This document shows positions 1-11,490 of a stretch of 64,000 nt of DNA, piece after piece. This stretch comes from Gentiana macrophylla. Its lineage: Eukaryota > Streptophyta > Magnoliopsida > Gentianales > Gentianaceae. Within the stretch, counting starts at the first letter, position 1, and the number at the start of each line of letters is the position of its first letter. Location: contig CM047805.1 of assembly GCA_026214975.1 (NCBI GenBank), positions 186,249,333 through 186,313,332 of the forward strand, in the 5' to 3' direction. The translations under genes were made by a program, and so were the position numbers. The notes beneath the pieces are model-generated. The model was not told the DNA's origin and made no database searches. It worked only from the letters and a program-made list of their open reading frames with translations.

Positions 1-279
1 TGTAGCACCAGCAGCCGTAATTCTAGGGGCAGCAAACGGAGATACAGAGGCAGAATTGAAGAAATTTTCGAGCTCCCTATCGGCAAGATTCTTAAATGAA
101 TTCGCACGGATTTTAATCAATTGAAGGTCGGCATCGGCAGAGGAACGAACTTCGCGCCAACCTTTAGAGATGAAGGATAATGCCTTCTCCGCAGCAACGA
201 CGGAGGTAGACGAAGAAGAAGAAGAAGAAGAAGTAGAAGACGACGGCGTACGTCCCTCCGGCACTGTCATGTGAATCAT
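1..279 (-). CDS. DGD1: Digalactosyldiacylglycerol synthase 1, chloroplastic, first exon (partial)
   Basis: DGD1-type enzymes add a second galactose to monogalactosyldiacylglycerol at the chloroplast outer envelope. Only the N-terminus is here; the gene continues past the left edge. Read on the minus strand, a serine-rich leader is followed by ALSFISKGWREVRSSADADL and then QLIKIRANSFKNLADRELEN, which match the conserved N-terminal block of plant DGD1 proteins. Two in-frame ATGs are available (277-279 and 268-270); the first is used here. The frame stays open further upstream but has no other ATG before a stop. About three residues found in Arabidopsis DGD1 between NLA and DRE seem to be missing, without loss of frame. 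The glycosyltransferase domain is not in the window. A TATATAA-like box lies near 524-531 on the same strand, but this is weak evidence for a promoter. Confidence 0.8.
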   Translation of the reverse strand, partial: MIHMTVPEGRTPSSSTSSSSSSSSTSVVAAEKALSFISKGWREVRSSADADLQLIKIRANSFKNLADRELENFFNSASVSPFAAPRITAAGAT

Positions 280-3200
280 ATCGTAAGGGTTCAATAGCGA
301 TTTAGGGAACAGATTGAGATGAATATGAAGGAAGGAGAAGACAGTGAAGATGATGAGAGTCTAGATTTATGTGGGTAATTGAACAAATGGCCCTATTGAA
401 AAGATTCGCTGTGACTTTTTAACGGTTGCTATTCATGGGCGATTATTTCTAATATTTTTGTGTTTTTTTTTCTGGAAAAACAAATAGTAATTTTTGTTTT
501 TTATATTTAGACGAACGTGGGAAATTATATAGGAGCCCACTAATGTTAGATTGGTCCTGCAAGTCGTTATTGAATGGCTAAATCATTAATTTCAACATTT
601 TTATTGATGGTTTTTTTTTTTTCAAGGTAGAGGTCATTTTAATTATAAAACTTTCTATTGGTTGTGGTACATTAAATAGGATTTACACTATGAGCATTCT
701 AAAATTCGTGATAGGAGCCTCGGTAGTGGGAAAGTTCTGAGATGGTGAGGGAATTTATATTGAAATGACCAAATGAGTTGATCGAATGTTGCATTTTATA
801 TTCAAATACATAACTATATGACTCGAGATCAATTCACGTGTTACTTCAATGCATGTGGTAAGGGCAGCTATAGTGGCCTCTTTTTTTCTTCCAAAAATTC
901 TGACAACATGTAAAAGGAAGAAGTTGGAAAGGAAAATTAGCATGCAGTGGCTCTTAAAATTTCACAACTAATCATCAAGGGCTTTGACAACTCAATCCAA
1001 AAGTATATATACATGTGGAAACCATTCTCTTTTAAGCGTTATTGAAGGAGCCACAACCTCAAATTTTTTTGGATTGAATTTCTTTTTCCTAATTTTTCTT
1101 AATAGGTGGGCGCAGAAACGATTCGATGTGATTTTCTAAGAAGGTCATTACATTACTTGCTGGGAATGTACAGTAGTGACACTGGGGTGAAATCCAATCC
1201 AAATACAAGTATTGGCCACTTGTTAAAAATATCTCACATAATTTTCAAGGTTTCTTTGTGTGACCTCATATTTAAGCTAAAAATAGAAGAGACTCCACAA
1301 GATTATATACTTTTAGATCACGATGGATGAAGCCTATTATTATGAAGTGGTAAGAAAAAAAGTAGCCACTACACGTTAATTTTATTTCCCCAACCCATTT
1401 TTTTTTAGACTTTGTCATAATTCGTGAGTCAAAAAAAGGGTCACTACAACCACCCTAAGAGCACCCAAGAAGTTCCCTAGGTAGTAGATCGGATGTGGGG
1501 CCGCAAACAACTCAAAGCTCGAGATTGGCTCAAATCATAACTTGACTCAACTCGATTTAAATTGTTTTAATTTATTATTTTGAAGACAAAATCATTTAAA
1601 AAACTATGTGAAAGTGTGACATTTATCGATTTACTTAAACTATGTAAAGTAAAACTGTGGATTAAATTAATTTATACAGAGAGAGACGGAAGGAGTATTT
1701 ATCGAATTACTTTCTGTTACATTAATGATAACCAAAGAATGTCTTACATTTCCCCTTTTTTTTTTTTTTTAAAAAAAAAAAGGTCTTATGTTATTTAACA
1801 ACATATCCAATTCACCTAAACATTATATTATGACACAAAGTTAAAGGTATTTCTTCCATAATTATTCCATTTGATGACAGATCCAACATGACAATATTTT
1901 GTCATAAACTATAAATTTATATTTTATAGCATAATATAATATCATGTCGGGTTACTCAGGTATCCGTATCCGTAGAAAAAATTTCCCTAAGTGTAGGATG
2001 TAAAGATGCACTTTCCAAAATGTTGGCACTTTCCAAAATGTCGGCACCAAAAGTAGCGCTAAAGCTAGATTCACCGATCAGTGGATCCCGAAACATTACC
2101 GAAACCAAATCCTGAGCTTTCAATTTTATATTTTTATTTTAATTATGTCTTGTTTTATAGGAGAAGACTAAATCACCCGAAAATCCTCACAAAAAACTAC
2201 CCAAGTTAATCATATCCATCCATTCATATAAAATAAGACATAATTAAAATAAAAATATAAAATTGAAAGCTCGGGATTTGGTTTCGGTAATGTTTCGAGA
2301 TCCACTGGTCGGTGAATCTAGCGTTAGTGTGTTTTTTATATGAATGGATGGATATGATTAACTTGGTAGTAGTATTTTTGTGAGGATTTTCGGATGATGT
2401 AGTCTTTTCCCCAGAAGTAGCCGGATTTGGAGTCTTGCACTATACAATTCTTTTATTCAAAAAGTTTTAACAGGTTCTAGCTAATAAAAAAAAATTAATA
2501 AATTGCGGTTTACTTCAATCATGTTTTACTATTTAATTATTTTGATGTCATGGTTATTTGATTTTGTAATTATTTAGTTTACTGTATATCAAATGAGTAA
2601 TATATGTAAAAAGTACTATTTAATAAACTAAAAAGTATATACGAGATCAATTTGTTAGTGATAATTCATTCAGTTAATAAAAGAGTCGAGATTTAGAATA
2701 ATGAGAGTTAACAAGTGTAAAATTACGCATTATTATAATAGACTGTCTACAACCTTTGGACAAGTGGATGGTTAGTAAGACGGATGAGTTGGGTAGGACT
2801 TTTGGCTTGATGTACTTGTGCCGTGATAAACTTGTGGCCGTCAAACCAAACCTTTGCAATTATTATTTTAAGATAGGGGTGACCCTTTTTAGGAATTGTG
2901 TTTTGAGTAGACAATGATTTATTTATTTTTTTCCGGTTTTTTTTTTTTTTACATGCAGGGCCCCCCCGAACGCGCTATATTCTTTGAATCCCGAATATTC
3001 CTTGTTTTCATCTTTTTCTATTGCATTCTGGACTGTTATAGAAAAATCTCTCTCTCTCTTTAAAACTCTTTTAATGACACAACTGGATGTTTTATATATA
3101 TTATAATGAAATGAACCATTACTCAAATGACTTTTGTCACATGAGATCAATGACAATCAACTTGGAAGATTCTGCTGCACGGACTCCCTCTTAGAACGGC

Positions 3201-4447
3201 CTACTGAATGACTGTCATGTTTACAAAGAAACAAAACTGTTTTGCTTTTCAGACACGCGTGTGAGACATCCGTCCAGCGATCCGCTCTAATAGAACTTTT
3301 CTTCTACAATGAAATTACCCTTTCAGGTGCACCAAACAACAGTAAAAAATTCTTACCGCTATGCACCAAAACCTGTCAGATGTGCAGCATATATGCAGAA
3401 AGATAAAATAGTCTGTGTCTTCTAACAATTCAGTGTTAACAAAGACGGATAATAATGTTTCAGACTCTTCTACAACCTGATCTGCAAATGTGTAACCAAA
3501 GTAATTCCAAGTGAACTACTAACCAGAATAAATAATTCTGGCACATGTGAGAATTATTTCATTCAGCTTAAATACAAGAATGCTACAACATCTCTTCTAA
3601 CATAGAAAATAAATCTAGATTGAGAAATAGTAGCATTCCAGCAAATCCAAAATATTCGTATACCTCTAATGTGTTAAAGGAAGGGAAAAAAATAAATCAA
3701 ATAAATTCGACGGTGGCACGTTTATCATTCAACATCAAAATCCATCGTTTTCCTTAAAAGCATGCCTACAAAAACAACACATTGTTCATGGTAAAAATGT
3801 TTGCTTCCAGGAAGAACTCAATCCTCTAATAATGAGATATCATTGAAGTTCACTTGCTGTAACTCTACCACGTTTAACACCGTCTGCAACAAAATTTGTT
3901 ACAAAAGTGGTTATATTATTACACATATCTGTAGATTGTAAAACATGCATATACTCAAAAATGGCCAGAAAGATAGCCCTGGAATACATCGCTAAAGATA
4001 GAATCTAATGACAGGCCGGCCCTCTAAGGGGGTTCACATCAGCTCTTTCTCTAATGTAGAGACTCAAACAACTCATTTCTCTACTTTACATAATCTCTAT
4101 TTAAGGTGAAATACATTAGAATCTCTATAACGTATTACTTGAATAGAGAATTACATGTAGTGGAATATTTTAGAGATTTTGATTCTGTATTTTACACATC
4201 TTCGTGGAGATTCTGTTGCAGGTGGGTTTTTAGTGGATGGATCTGAATGATTTAGATTCAGTATCTAATGTAAAGTGTTCTGAGACATCTGTAGCCCATG
4301 GAAGCAAATTATTATACAGCTAAAAAATCGAAAATTATTGATTAAACAAAGAACAGAAAAAACCCTTACGTCATCATCACTGATACACGAAGTTACGATT
4401 ACGTACCACTATCATGGGAATAACAGTAACCAGATGTTGTTCAAAAT
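280..4447. other. Intergenic region between DGD1 and the coatomer gene
   Basis: AT-rich sequence with homopolymer tracts and no convincing coding exon. The short open frames at 755-943, 1106-1330, 1580-1798, 2674-2859 and 2923-3156 have no recognisable domain or codon pattern. The stretch from 280 to about 600 should hold the DGD1 promoter and 5' UTR. A direct repeat of the phrase CACTTTCCAAAATGT lies near 2009-2042. The only strong structure is the interleaved inverted repeat at 2056-2408, listed separately. The part next to 4447 is the 3' flank of the coatomer gene. Confidence 0.6.
2056..2408. repeat. Interleaved inverted repeats (A-B-A'-B')
   Basis: Segment A (about 2056-2159) is repeated as its reverse complement at about 2226-2324 (A'). 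Segment B (about 2163-2232) is repeated as its reverse complement at about 2332-2408 (B'). The order is A, B, A', B', so the two potential hairpins cross each other rather than nest. Each arm is roughly 70-100 bp and differs from its partner at only a few positions. A rearranged fold-back element is the likeliest source; no terminal repeat or target duplication was recognised. Confidence 0.75.
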
Positions 4448-7400
4448 TCAGCTTCCTCCCTTCTGCTTGAGTGTAATCTTGTCTCCCAGGCTGAGAGCGA
4501 TTCCCTGAGTCTTGCTCCTTATTCTGATATAACCGCTTAACTTACCATCAGCTTGTTTTTCAATGCTCACATTAACCAATGCATCTTCCCCAAAGACACT
4601 CTTTGCATACAGGTTAGCAGCAAGAAATCCACACTCGCCTTCCAAAGCCGACCTGAAAACAAAAACCAGACTAGTTAATGTGTCAAATGAGATGTAAATA
4701 ACACTGTTATTCCATGTTAGTGTAAAAGCAGGAGAAACTGTAAGGCTTTAGTAATTGTAGGATTAAAGAACATCAACCAGAAGGACAAGAATATGGTAAT
4801 TTACCCGCCACTCAGGCACTTCATATTTGTTGATTTGATGATATGTTCAAGGAATTCCTTCTCGTCTTGAATTATGGTGTTCACAGCCACCTGTCACAAA
4901 CAGAATAAAATGAATTACCATATGCCCTATGAGATGGTAGAAGTAGCATGGTGCAGGGAAAAATCCCCACCAATGTTGGGTCTTTGGAACCGTAGCCATT
5001 TGGGACTACAGCACACAAGCTCCTTACCTTATATTTTCTGCGATCTCAACATAGAAAAATATTTTTCATTTTTCTTTATGATGTGAAACATATCAAAGAG
5101 ATCGAAAAGCTGAATCTTCCTTCTCGTTATTGTCACATTGTATTGTGGTTTGCTGCAGTTGTATCAGCTTAAAGTCTATCATTAATAGCCTTGTAATGGG
5201 GATTTTATTTGCAGGAAATTATACCGCAACACATTGGGTCAGAACTCAATTTTTTTTTTTTTTTTTTTACTGGAGGTATTACCATGACAAAACATGCATG
5301 AGAAATAACTCTCAACTGAAAAACGGAATCAAATCATTTGCTACAGAGAATTACAAGAACGAGAGATTTTATGGTGCAACGATTGTAGGAAGGTTGTACC
5401 AAGTTGCATACATTAGAGCCTTTCATTTTTACGCTCTCTCTCACATAATACACTCTTATTGTGTGAGAGAGAGGCTAGAAATGAAAGGTTGTAATGTACA
5501 ACCTTCATACAACGGTTGTATTGTAACATTTGTCGTATTCTGTATTCCCCAAAGATGCAGAATCTCACACTCGACTAACATGTTGGGTCCCCAAGAAGCT
5601 AAACTAAGGAAACTAAACAAAGGTATCATCAACCGCAAGGAAAGGAGAGTTGAAAGAGAAGAGTGTGACAGCTGTCAGTACCTTGTTTTCCCATTCAAAT
5701 TCCGCCCACATGGTCCTAAATGCAGCATCACTGCAGGAAGCAGGAGAGATGTAATCCATAATGTCAATATGGATGTCGTTCAAAACAATTACGTTGCGCT
5801 CAAGCACACTTGACGTTTCATAAACTATGTTTCCAAATATGACCCCTGTTTCCGTTGATGACACCTTTATGTTTGCTTTAATCTGCCTGCTAGATAGAGG
5901 ACCAAGAGTGTAATTCTGTGGACGCTCAACTAATTTAAGGTCACCCATAGTGGCCAACTCCAAACATAAATTCTGGAGAGTTTCCCTGGTTCTGTTGATA
6001 ACAGTTACGTCAAGAACAATATCATACTGATGAACAGTCACATAAGCCTCAGCATATACAGGGTCACTAAAGCCGGTAAGTTGAAGAATACGGCTGAGTT
6101 TGTTGGCATCATCTTGATCGTTGATAAATTCCCCAGTAGCCCGCTTTGAGGTCATCTTGAACCGCATCTTCCAACTCTAGTTGGCTCATGCCCTGCAGGG
6201 GGTTACAAAAAAATGAGGAAATCTATGTATTACAGCCTTCATAAGCCCGTAAAAATGTCATGAGGAATAAATTACAGGGCCAAAAGGGATCCAATATTCC
6301 CATCCAAGTCACAAGAAGCATGCCACTATAATGCTAGACAACTGTTCCTACATATAAAAACACAAAAAAAAGTCCAAAATCCACCTAGAATCCAAGACAC
6401 TGATGCTCCCAACCAAGATATTGATGCAACTTGGAGCCAATGATGCACAAAAATCATATAACTAAATGATGGAAACCAATCATAGAGTACCAGACTTAGA
6501 ATATTTTGATATTTATTCCAAAAGGAGAAAAGAGTCATAATGTAAAGTAAATGCAGAATATAATCATATTAGTCATCATTAAAGATAATTTTCAACAAAA
6601 CAGATACAAGCATAAATTTACCCTGCGGCTCTTCAAATGGTAGAAATCAATGAGATCATCAGGTTGAGAATGAGAAATTTGAGCCTTAGCCTTTATTTCT
6701 TCAGTCTCGCGCGTAGCTGCTTATCTGAAAGCATCTTTACAAAGCTCTCACGGCATGACTTCAACCAGATCTTCCTAATTTCACTCCCACTGTTGCATAG
6801 AAGTCTAATGCAAAGGACAATCCGGTCATAAGAATCATTATCAATCGGATGAGGCAAAACTGAAGATTTCCCTAGTTGCAACATTGATATCATGACTAGA
6901 AGAGCATCGGCAGATACTTTATTGACTTCAAGTTTCGAAGGCTGAACCTCTTCAAATCTCAAAATAAGCTTAGTCAATGTGCAGGCAACGACTGCTCCAA
7001 CAAAAAAGTCTCCGGCAAGAAGAAGAGATCTGAGAGTTTCAGTAGTAGATGATGACTGAATAACTGTAGAAGGTGATAAAGCAGTTTCAGAAGCCGCACT
7101 CTGAGTAGCGTAGGTCCCATCAGGAAGTATAGCAGGTCTTCTAGATGAAACAGTGATGGAGCTAACTTGCTGGTTCTTTTTAGAGGAATCAACAGTTTCC
7201 CCTTCCTCAGAAGCAGAGAAAAAGGGTAAATCCCCAAGACATTGCTTAATGGTGGCAATTCCACTTTCCACCTCAGAAAGAGACGAGCAATATTCTCCAA
7301 TAATCCAAAGAGCACATGTGCAAACTCGTGCCGCACGAATCTGATAGAAAGTATCCAGCAACCGTGTTACAATAGAAACCCTTAACTTGGGGTTGGTTTC

Positions 7401-8673
7401 AATAATTTCACGCACAAAAACGACCACGTCCATCGCTGAAGCAACATTGCTGTCTCCCAAGAAATCCATCAACAGGTGCACCACAGTGCTTGCGACTTCA
7501 GGGAACTTTATTGCGCATGAATGAATGGCTTGTATGAGCATTTGGCGGTATTCCCCATCCTTTTCAAGCTCCACGCTTTGTGTTTTCACAACTTCCTTCT
7601 TTAAAGTAAGAACAACCTCGTTGACATTTCGTGGTGTGATCAAATCAAGAACAATATCGAGTGCCTTCCTCATGTATGTCAAGGTTGGGGCTAGAGAGTG
7701 CCCTAAGAACATCCATTATCATGTCGACCATGATGTCTCTGTGAGATGATTTGAGCTCATTCAGACGATCCAGAATTATAAGCTTAGCACTATTATCACT
7801 TTGGGATAGAAGCAGCTGACAATAGGTACTAGCAGCAGCCCTGATAGCCGTAGGGGCAGAAGACAGAGAAACAAGGGTTCCAGCACATTCATAAACAATA
7901 ATAGGTGAAGGAGCATTGAGAAGAGATAAAATGATCTTTATGTACTTTCCTTTCTCTGACTTGTTTGTTCTGCAAACCTTCCTGATTAAATCCAAGACGA
8001 CATTCTGAAACATCTCTCCCCAGTCAGGAACTTTGTCAACATTGGTCAATAAGTAATTAATGGCACGTTCCTGTGCACAATCACAAAGCATCAGAAAAGC
8101 GAACCTTTTTGCCGATGGATCCTGCTCAGTCAAAAGAACCTTCTCAATCATCTCAGGAGCATCAGCCAAAAGATGCTCACCATGGGGAAGCTTATAAATT
8201 GACATCACAGCCAGGATTGCGTTCCTCCTAATGAAAGGATGTCGATGCTCCAAGTTTGACAGTACAGAGGGGATCAATGGCTCAACGAGCTCAACCTCCT
8301 TCAAGGAACGTAAGAATCTCAACGTGCAGCCCCGAATGTACTCATTAGGATGCTGAAGGTTGTTTAACAGATTTTGACATATAAGGATCATTTCAGGTAA
8401 TATTACTCCCTTAGAATCAGTTTTGTCAATGATCTCCAAATAGAGTAACAGCAATTTCTGAATCGTGTGGTCTTCAGAGGGTAAGACATATCTGACAATT
8501 GTGATGAAGAGCTGCTTGGGGAGCGGCTCACCATTCAACAAAAGCATAACAGCTTTTTTCATTGCATCAATCTTTGCAGAAACATCATTTCCTTCGAGCG
8601 CTTCTTTAATCTCATTGGCAATAGCTTGAGTACTCTTATCAAAATGAACCAACGTAGGACAAGGTTTCTCCAT
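4448..8673 (-). CDS. Coatomer subunit beta (beta-COP), four coding exons with three frame breaks
   Basis: Beta-COP is a core subunit of the COPI coat on retrograde Golgi-to-ER vesicles. The protein begins [20 protein letters not shown] at 8673. The N-terminal HEAT-repeat (adaptin-like) half and the C-terminal appendage, ending [13 protein letters not shown], both match plant beta-COP closely. The coding exons are about 8673-6622, 6192-5682, 4890-4805 and 4652-4448, all with GT/AG borders. Exon 1 has one extra base near 7669-7674, inside the helix after SSPNLDI, and two extra bases in a CGCGCG run at 6708-6713. Exon 2 has one extra A at 6144-6146, just before RATGEF. Each break is followed by a correct continuation in another frame, and the rest of the gene is highly conserved. 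Sequencing or assembly indels are therefore at least as likely as true loss of function. Confidence 0.9.
5373..5530. mobile_element. Small fold-back MITE in a coatomer intron
   Basis: This lies in the 5681-4891 intron of the coatomer gene. The arms around 5418-5450 and 5461-5489 (CTTTCATTTTTACGCTCTCT and its near reverse complement) face each other across a loop of about ten bases. The outer flanks (CAACGATTGTAGGAAGG on the left, CCTTCATACAACGGTTG on the right) are also imperfectly complementary. The whole can fold into a hairpin of about 150 nt in the pre-mRNA. Target duplication and family were not identified. Confidence 0.55.
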
Positions 8674-9390
8674 TTTTCCCAGCAATAAAAAAACTACAAC
8701 ACAACAGAAAGCTTAACTCCAGTTATCCATACACAAAACATCACATTGAAAATGTTACTAAAAACTATGCAATCAATATGGAATCAGCAAGGCGTTCTAG
8801 ACATTAAAAAGACGAAGGTAAAATTTAGAGGGAACGTTTGAATCAATACTTCAATCAATTAGAAGGAATTAGAATGGTACATCAGGCCGGCAACACAAAC
8901 ACTACCAGTAGAACTCGTAATTGAAAAGCAAAAAAAATAAAAAATTCGAAATAAATAAATTGAACGTAACTTCCGAGTCCCAATCAACTTAATCAAAAGC
9001 AATATGACCAAAATCCGCACTCCAGACGAACATTAAAATGCATAGATAGCAGGAGAAACCGGAATTTCCTAAGTGCATTTGCCTCGATATCATAATATCC
9101 CTCCTTACAGATGAAACTGGCATTCCATAAATGCCTTTCTCTCGTTTTGCCACAATCAAACACGTCAGATCAAACAAAAATATGAATGAACAGTGAAAAT
9201 CAGATCCTCACAAATGTAAAATGGCGAATGGAGAAGTAATCGACTTACCGGAGCCGAAGGATTGATAGGAATTATCCGGGATTACGAAGTCGGCGATCAA
9301 GTTTCGGCAGGAATGGTCAGATCTGCGATCCGGAGTGGTAGAGACAGTAGTACCTTCAGTCCTTGTTTTCGTAAAATTGTAATGCGAAAT
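8674..9390 (-). other. 5' UTR and leader intron of the coatomer gene
   Basis: A clean donor, CCG followed by GTAAGT, sits at 9248-9243 on the minus strand, and a polypyrimidine-rich acceptor (TTGTGTTGTAG) ends at 8694, some 20 bases before the start codon at 8673-8671. The layout is thus a non-coding first exon from about 9249 to the 9.35-9.4 kb region, a leader intron of about 550 bp, then the first coding exon. An ATG-proximal leader intron is common in plant housekeeping genes. The exact transcription start is not visible. Confidence 0.5.
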
Positions 9391-9730
9391 CAAAGGTTTT
9401 ATTTATTTAATTTTTTATTCGTGCTTTGCTTAATGTGAAGGTGTTGGTTTTTATTTTTAGAATATAGAAAGTGTTGGTTTAACCAATCAGATTTTTTAAA
9501 TCGGGGGTTTTGTATTCAGAGAAGTACATCAATAAGTAATAAAATCTTGGGTTAATTACTTAAAAGATATAGTTTTATACTTATTAAATTTATAAGGGAC
9601 ATAAAAGGAATAATCTATTGAACTTATAGGACATAATATATCTATATGTACCAAAATACCCCTAATCTAATAATAAGCTGAAACCGAGTATCTGAAACCG
9701 AGTCAAAGCGACTTTCTCGTGCGCGTAGCT
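9391..9730. other. Promoter-side spacer upstream of the coatomer gene
   Basis: AT-rich spacer with no coding signal. It must contain the coatomer promoter at its left end, but no clear TATA box was seen, as is common for housekeeping genes. Confidence 0.4.
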
Positions 9731-10039
9731 TTATGAACTTAGCCACTGACTCTGTAAATTTATTCTGCTCCTCCTCCTCCTCCTCCAGTCCTCCTCCTCC
9801 TTCCCTGTGGTTCCAACTAGCCGTAGAATTTCAGCAATGTTTTCAAGCCCATTAGATAGCTTCAAAACATCATCGTGAAGCACTTCTGAATCCATGGCAG
9901 CGGCTTTCTTGACATTATTGAGTTCTGAACCGATGCTAGAGACGACCTGAAGCCCAAGCTTCCGGCTTTTGACATCATCGTTCACAGAGGAACCTGTAGA
10001 TTTAATCAGATTGGCTTCAAGCCTTGAAAGGTAACCGAT
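9731..10039 (-). pseudogene. Formin FH2-domain fragment
   Basis: The minus-strand frame contains KSRKLGLQVVSSIGSELNNV followed by KKAAAMDSEVLHDDVLKLSN and GLENIAEILRLV. This is the block in the C-terminal half of the FH2 domain of plant formins, which nucleate actin filaments. A TTTGTAG acceptor stands just before the block near 10039. After EILRLV the frame runs into a GGA-rich low-complexity stretch and stops, and the remaining FH2 helices and the upstream FH2 and FH1 parts are absent nearby. I read it as one stranded exon of a broken or duplicated formin gene. Confidence 0.55.
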
Positions 10040-10726
10040 CTACAAATCAACACAAAGTATTACTATACGTACACATTCCAACCCATAGATTCCCCCTTCT
10101 CTTCTGTATAAACACCACTCACAGATGTGGTTCTTTCCCATCTATTCAAAGTGCCTAAATTGCCTTGTGAATTATCAGATTAACAATTAGCCATAATTTA
10201 GCAACATGTATTAATTCCAAACACCATCTATGACCTCTTTCCCCCACTCCATTTCATCACTATACCCTCAACTAATAAATCCACAGAGCACTAGGAACAC
10301 CGAATAAAAACCCACAACAAATTTCTCCAAATTCGACCCAACAGAAAAGAGAAGATGCAGAATCCATCTTACCGAGAGTTGGACAAGATGAAATCCATAA
10401 TCTTTTGATTCTCATGTCAAAGCTCCTCTTTTTTAGCTCAACAAGAGAGCTGAACCAAGACATCTACCCAAGATTCATTGTTTCAACGCTATCCTAATTT
10501 AGCCTTTCATTTTTCTTTTAATGGATGGTTACAGATTGATTTACTATAAGGAAAGGGAAAGGGAAAGGGTTAAATTGATTTTATGGAAAATGAAGCCAAC
10601 AATACCTTTACAGGAACGCTGGGGAGCTTGATTTCGACTTTGAGATGGGGAGAGTACGACTGAGGCGCCCTGTAATTACCCTAAAACAATATATCTTATG
10701 TATTTTTCTTTCAGGGACTATCAACT
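10040..10726. other. Non-coding spacer
   Basis: No exon or element recognised. The 63-residue minus-strand frame at 10272-10463 has no family resemblance. If the FH2 fragment belongs to a real gene its upstream exons should be here, but I cannot see them. Confidence 0.35.
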
Positions 10727-11095
10727 TATTTGCGGATGATGTTATCGACACAAGTGAGGCATCTCGAACACGGATCATTCCTTTCGTTTAGCTGCTTTAG
10801 TCTTCGTAATGATTTATTGCATCACGGTGTCTTCATCGCGCGCGGTGTCAGATCGTGCTACACTTCATCGCGTTGTCTCTCGTCGCTGTCTCTGCGTCGC
10901 GGTGTCGACCATCGCGGTCGTCTGCTGCGTCAGCGGTGCGGCCACTTCATCATGGTTGTCATCACCGCGATCCGATGGTCACTTCATCTACTATTTATAC
11001 ATAATATTTTTATTAAAGAGAGTCAGCGGCACCACTGGCCTATATGTGAGAGCCGCCATTTGGGGATTAATCGCGGTGTTGTTTAATCACGATGG
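10727..11095. repeat. Small cluster of GC-rich CGCGGTGTC-type repeats
   Basis: Degenerate copies of phrases such as CATCGCGCGCGGTGTC, CACTTCATCGCG and GTCGCGGTGTC fill this stretch. They are of the same kind as the larger array at 12181-13275. Composition is sharply GC-richer than both flanks. The open frames over it arise from the repeat's lack of stop codons and are not taken as genes. Confidence 0.6.
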
Positions 11096-11222
11096 CGGTG
11101 ATTAATTTCTACACCACCAACAACAACAACAAGAAGAAGAATCTCTTTACATCCACAAATGCTCTGTGAATAATAGCTAAATCAGCAATCTTTGCATAGA
11201 ATTATTATAATGAACGAATCGG

Positions 11223-11490
11223 TTAGTCATTTGCTTTCGAATTTCGGGTAAGAAATGAAACAGTTGATTGAGAAGATGTGGAAAATTCTACAGATATGGC
11301 ATCTCCTGATTGCTTTTCAATGTTCTGCTTCATTAGAGCCGGTCGTATCAGCTCTCCTCTAACATCAGTCTTGCATGTTAGCATCGCGACAACTTCAGAC
11401 ATTGGTGGTCTCAAATTGGCATGTGGTTGAAGGCATAATAAAGCCACATTCAGCATTTGCATCACGTCCTTCTCTGTCGGTACCCAAATT
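11223..11490 (-). pseudogene. Receptor-like protein kinase C-terminal fragment
   Basis: The minus-strand frame reads MQMLNVALLCLQPHANLRPP followed by MSEVVAMLTCKTDVRGEL, which is kinase subdomain XI and the start of the C-terminal tail of plant receptor-like serine/threonine kinases (conserved LRPPMSEVV). It runs into a serine/threonine-rich tail ending at 11223. The rest of the kinase (P-loop, HRD, DFG) is not found upstream within several kilobases, where instead a minisatellite begins. It is probably a last exon left from a deleted or rearranged gene. Confidence 0.6.

Noticed and set aside
1679..1697. GACGGAAGGAGTA word resembling a Stowaway terminus
   Set aside because: No matching opposite end was found within several hundred bases.
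4000..4300. Possible MITE around GGCCGGCC in the coatomer 3' flank
   Set aside because: Short palindromic words but no convincing terminal inverted repeats or target duplication.
5130..5813. 227-codon plus-strand ORF
   Set aside because: Antisense to the coatomer exon and intron, crosses a poly-T tract and a MITE hairpin; no domain.
7153..7749. Plus-strand ORFs opposite the coatomer exon
   Set aside because: Shadow frames of a strongly conserved minus-strand exon.
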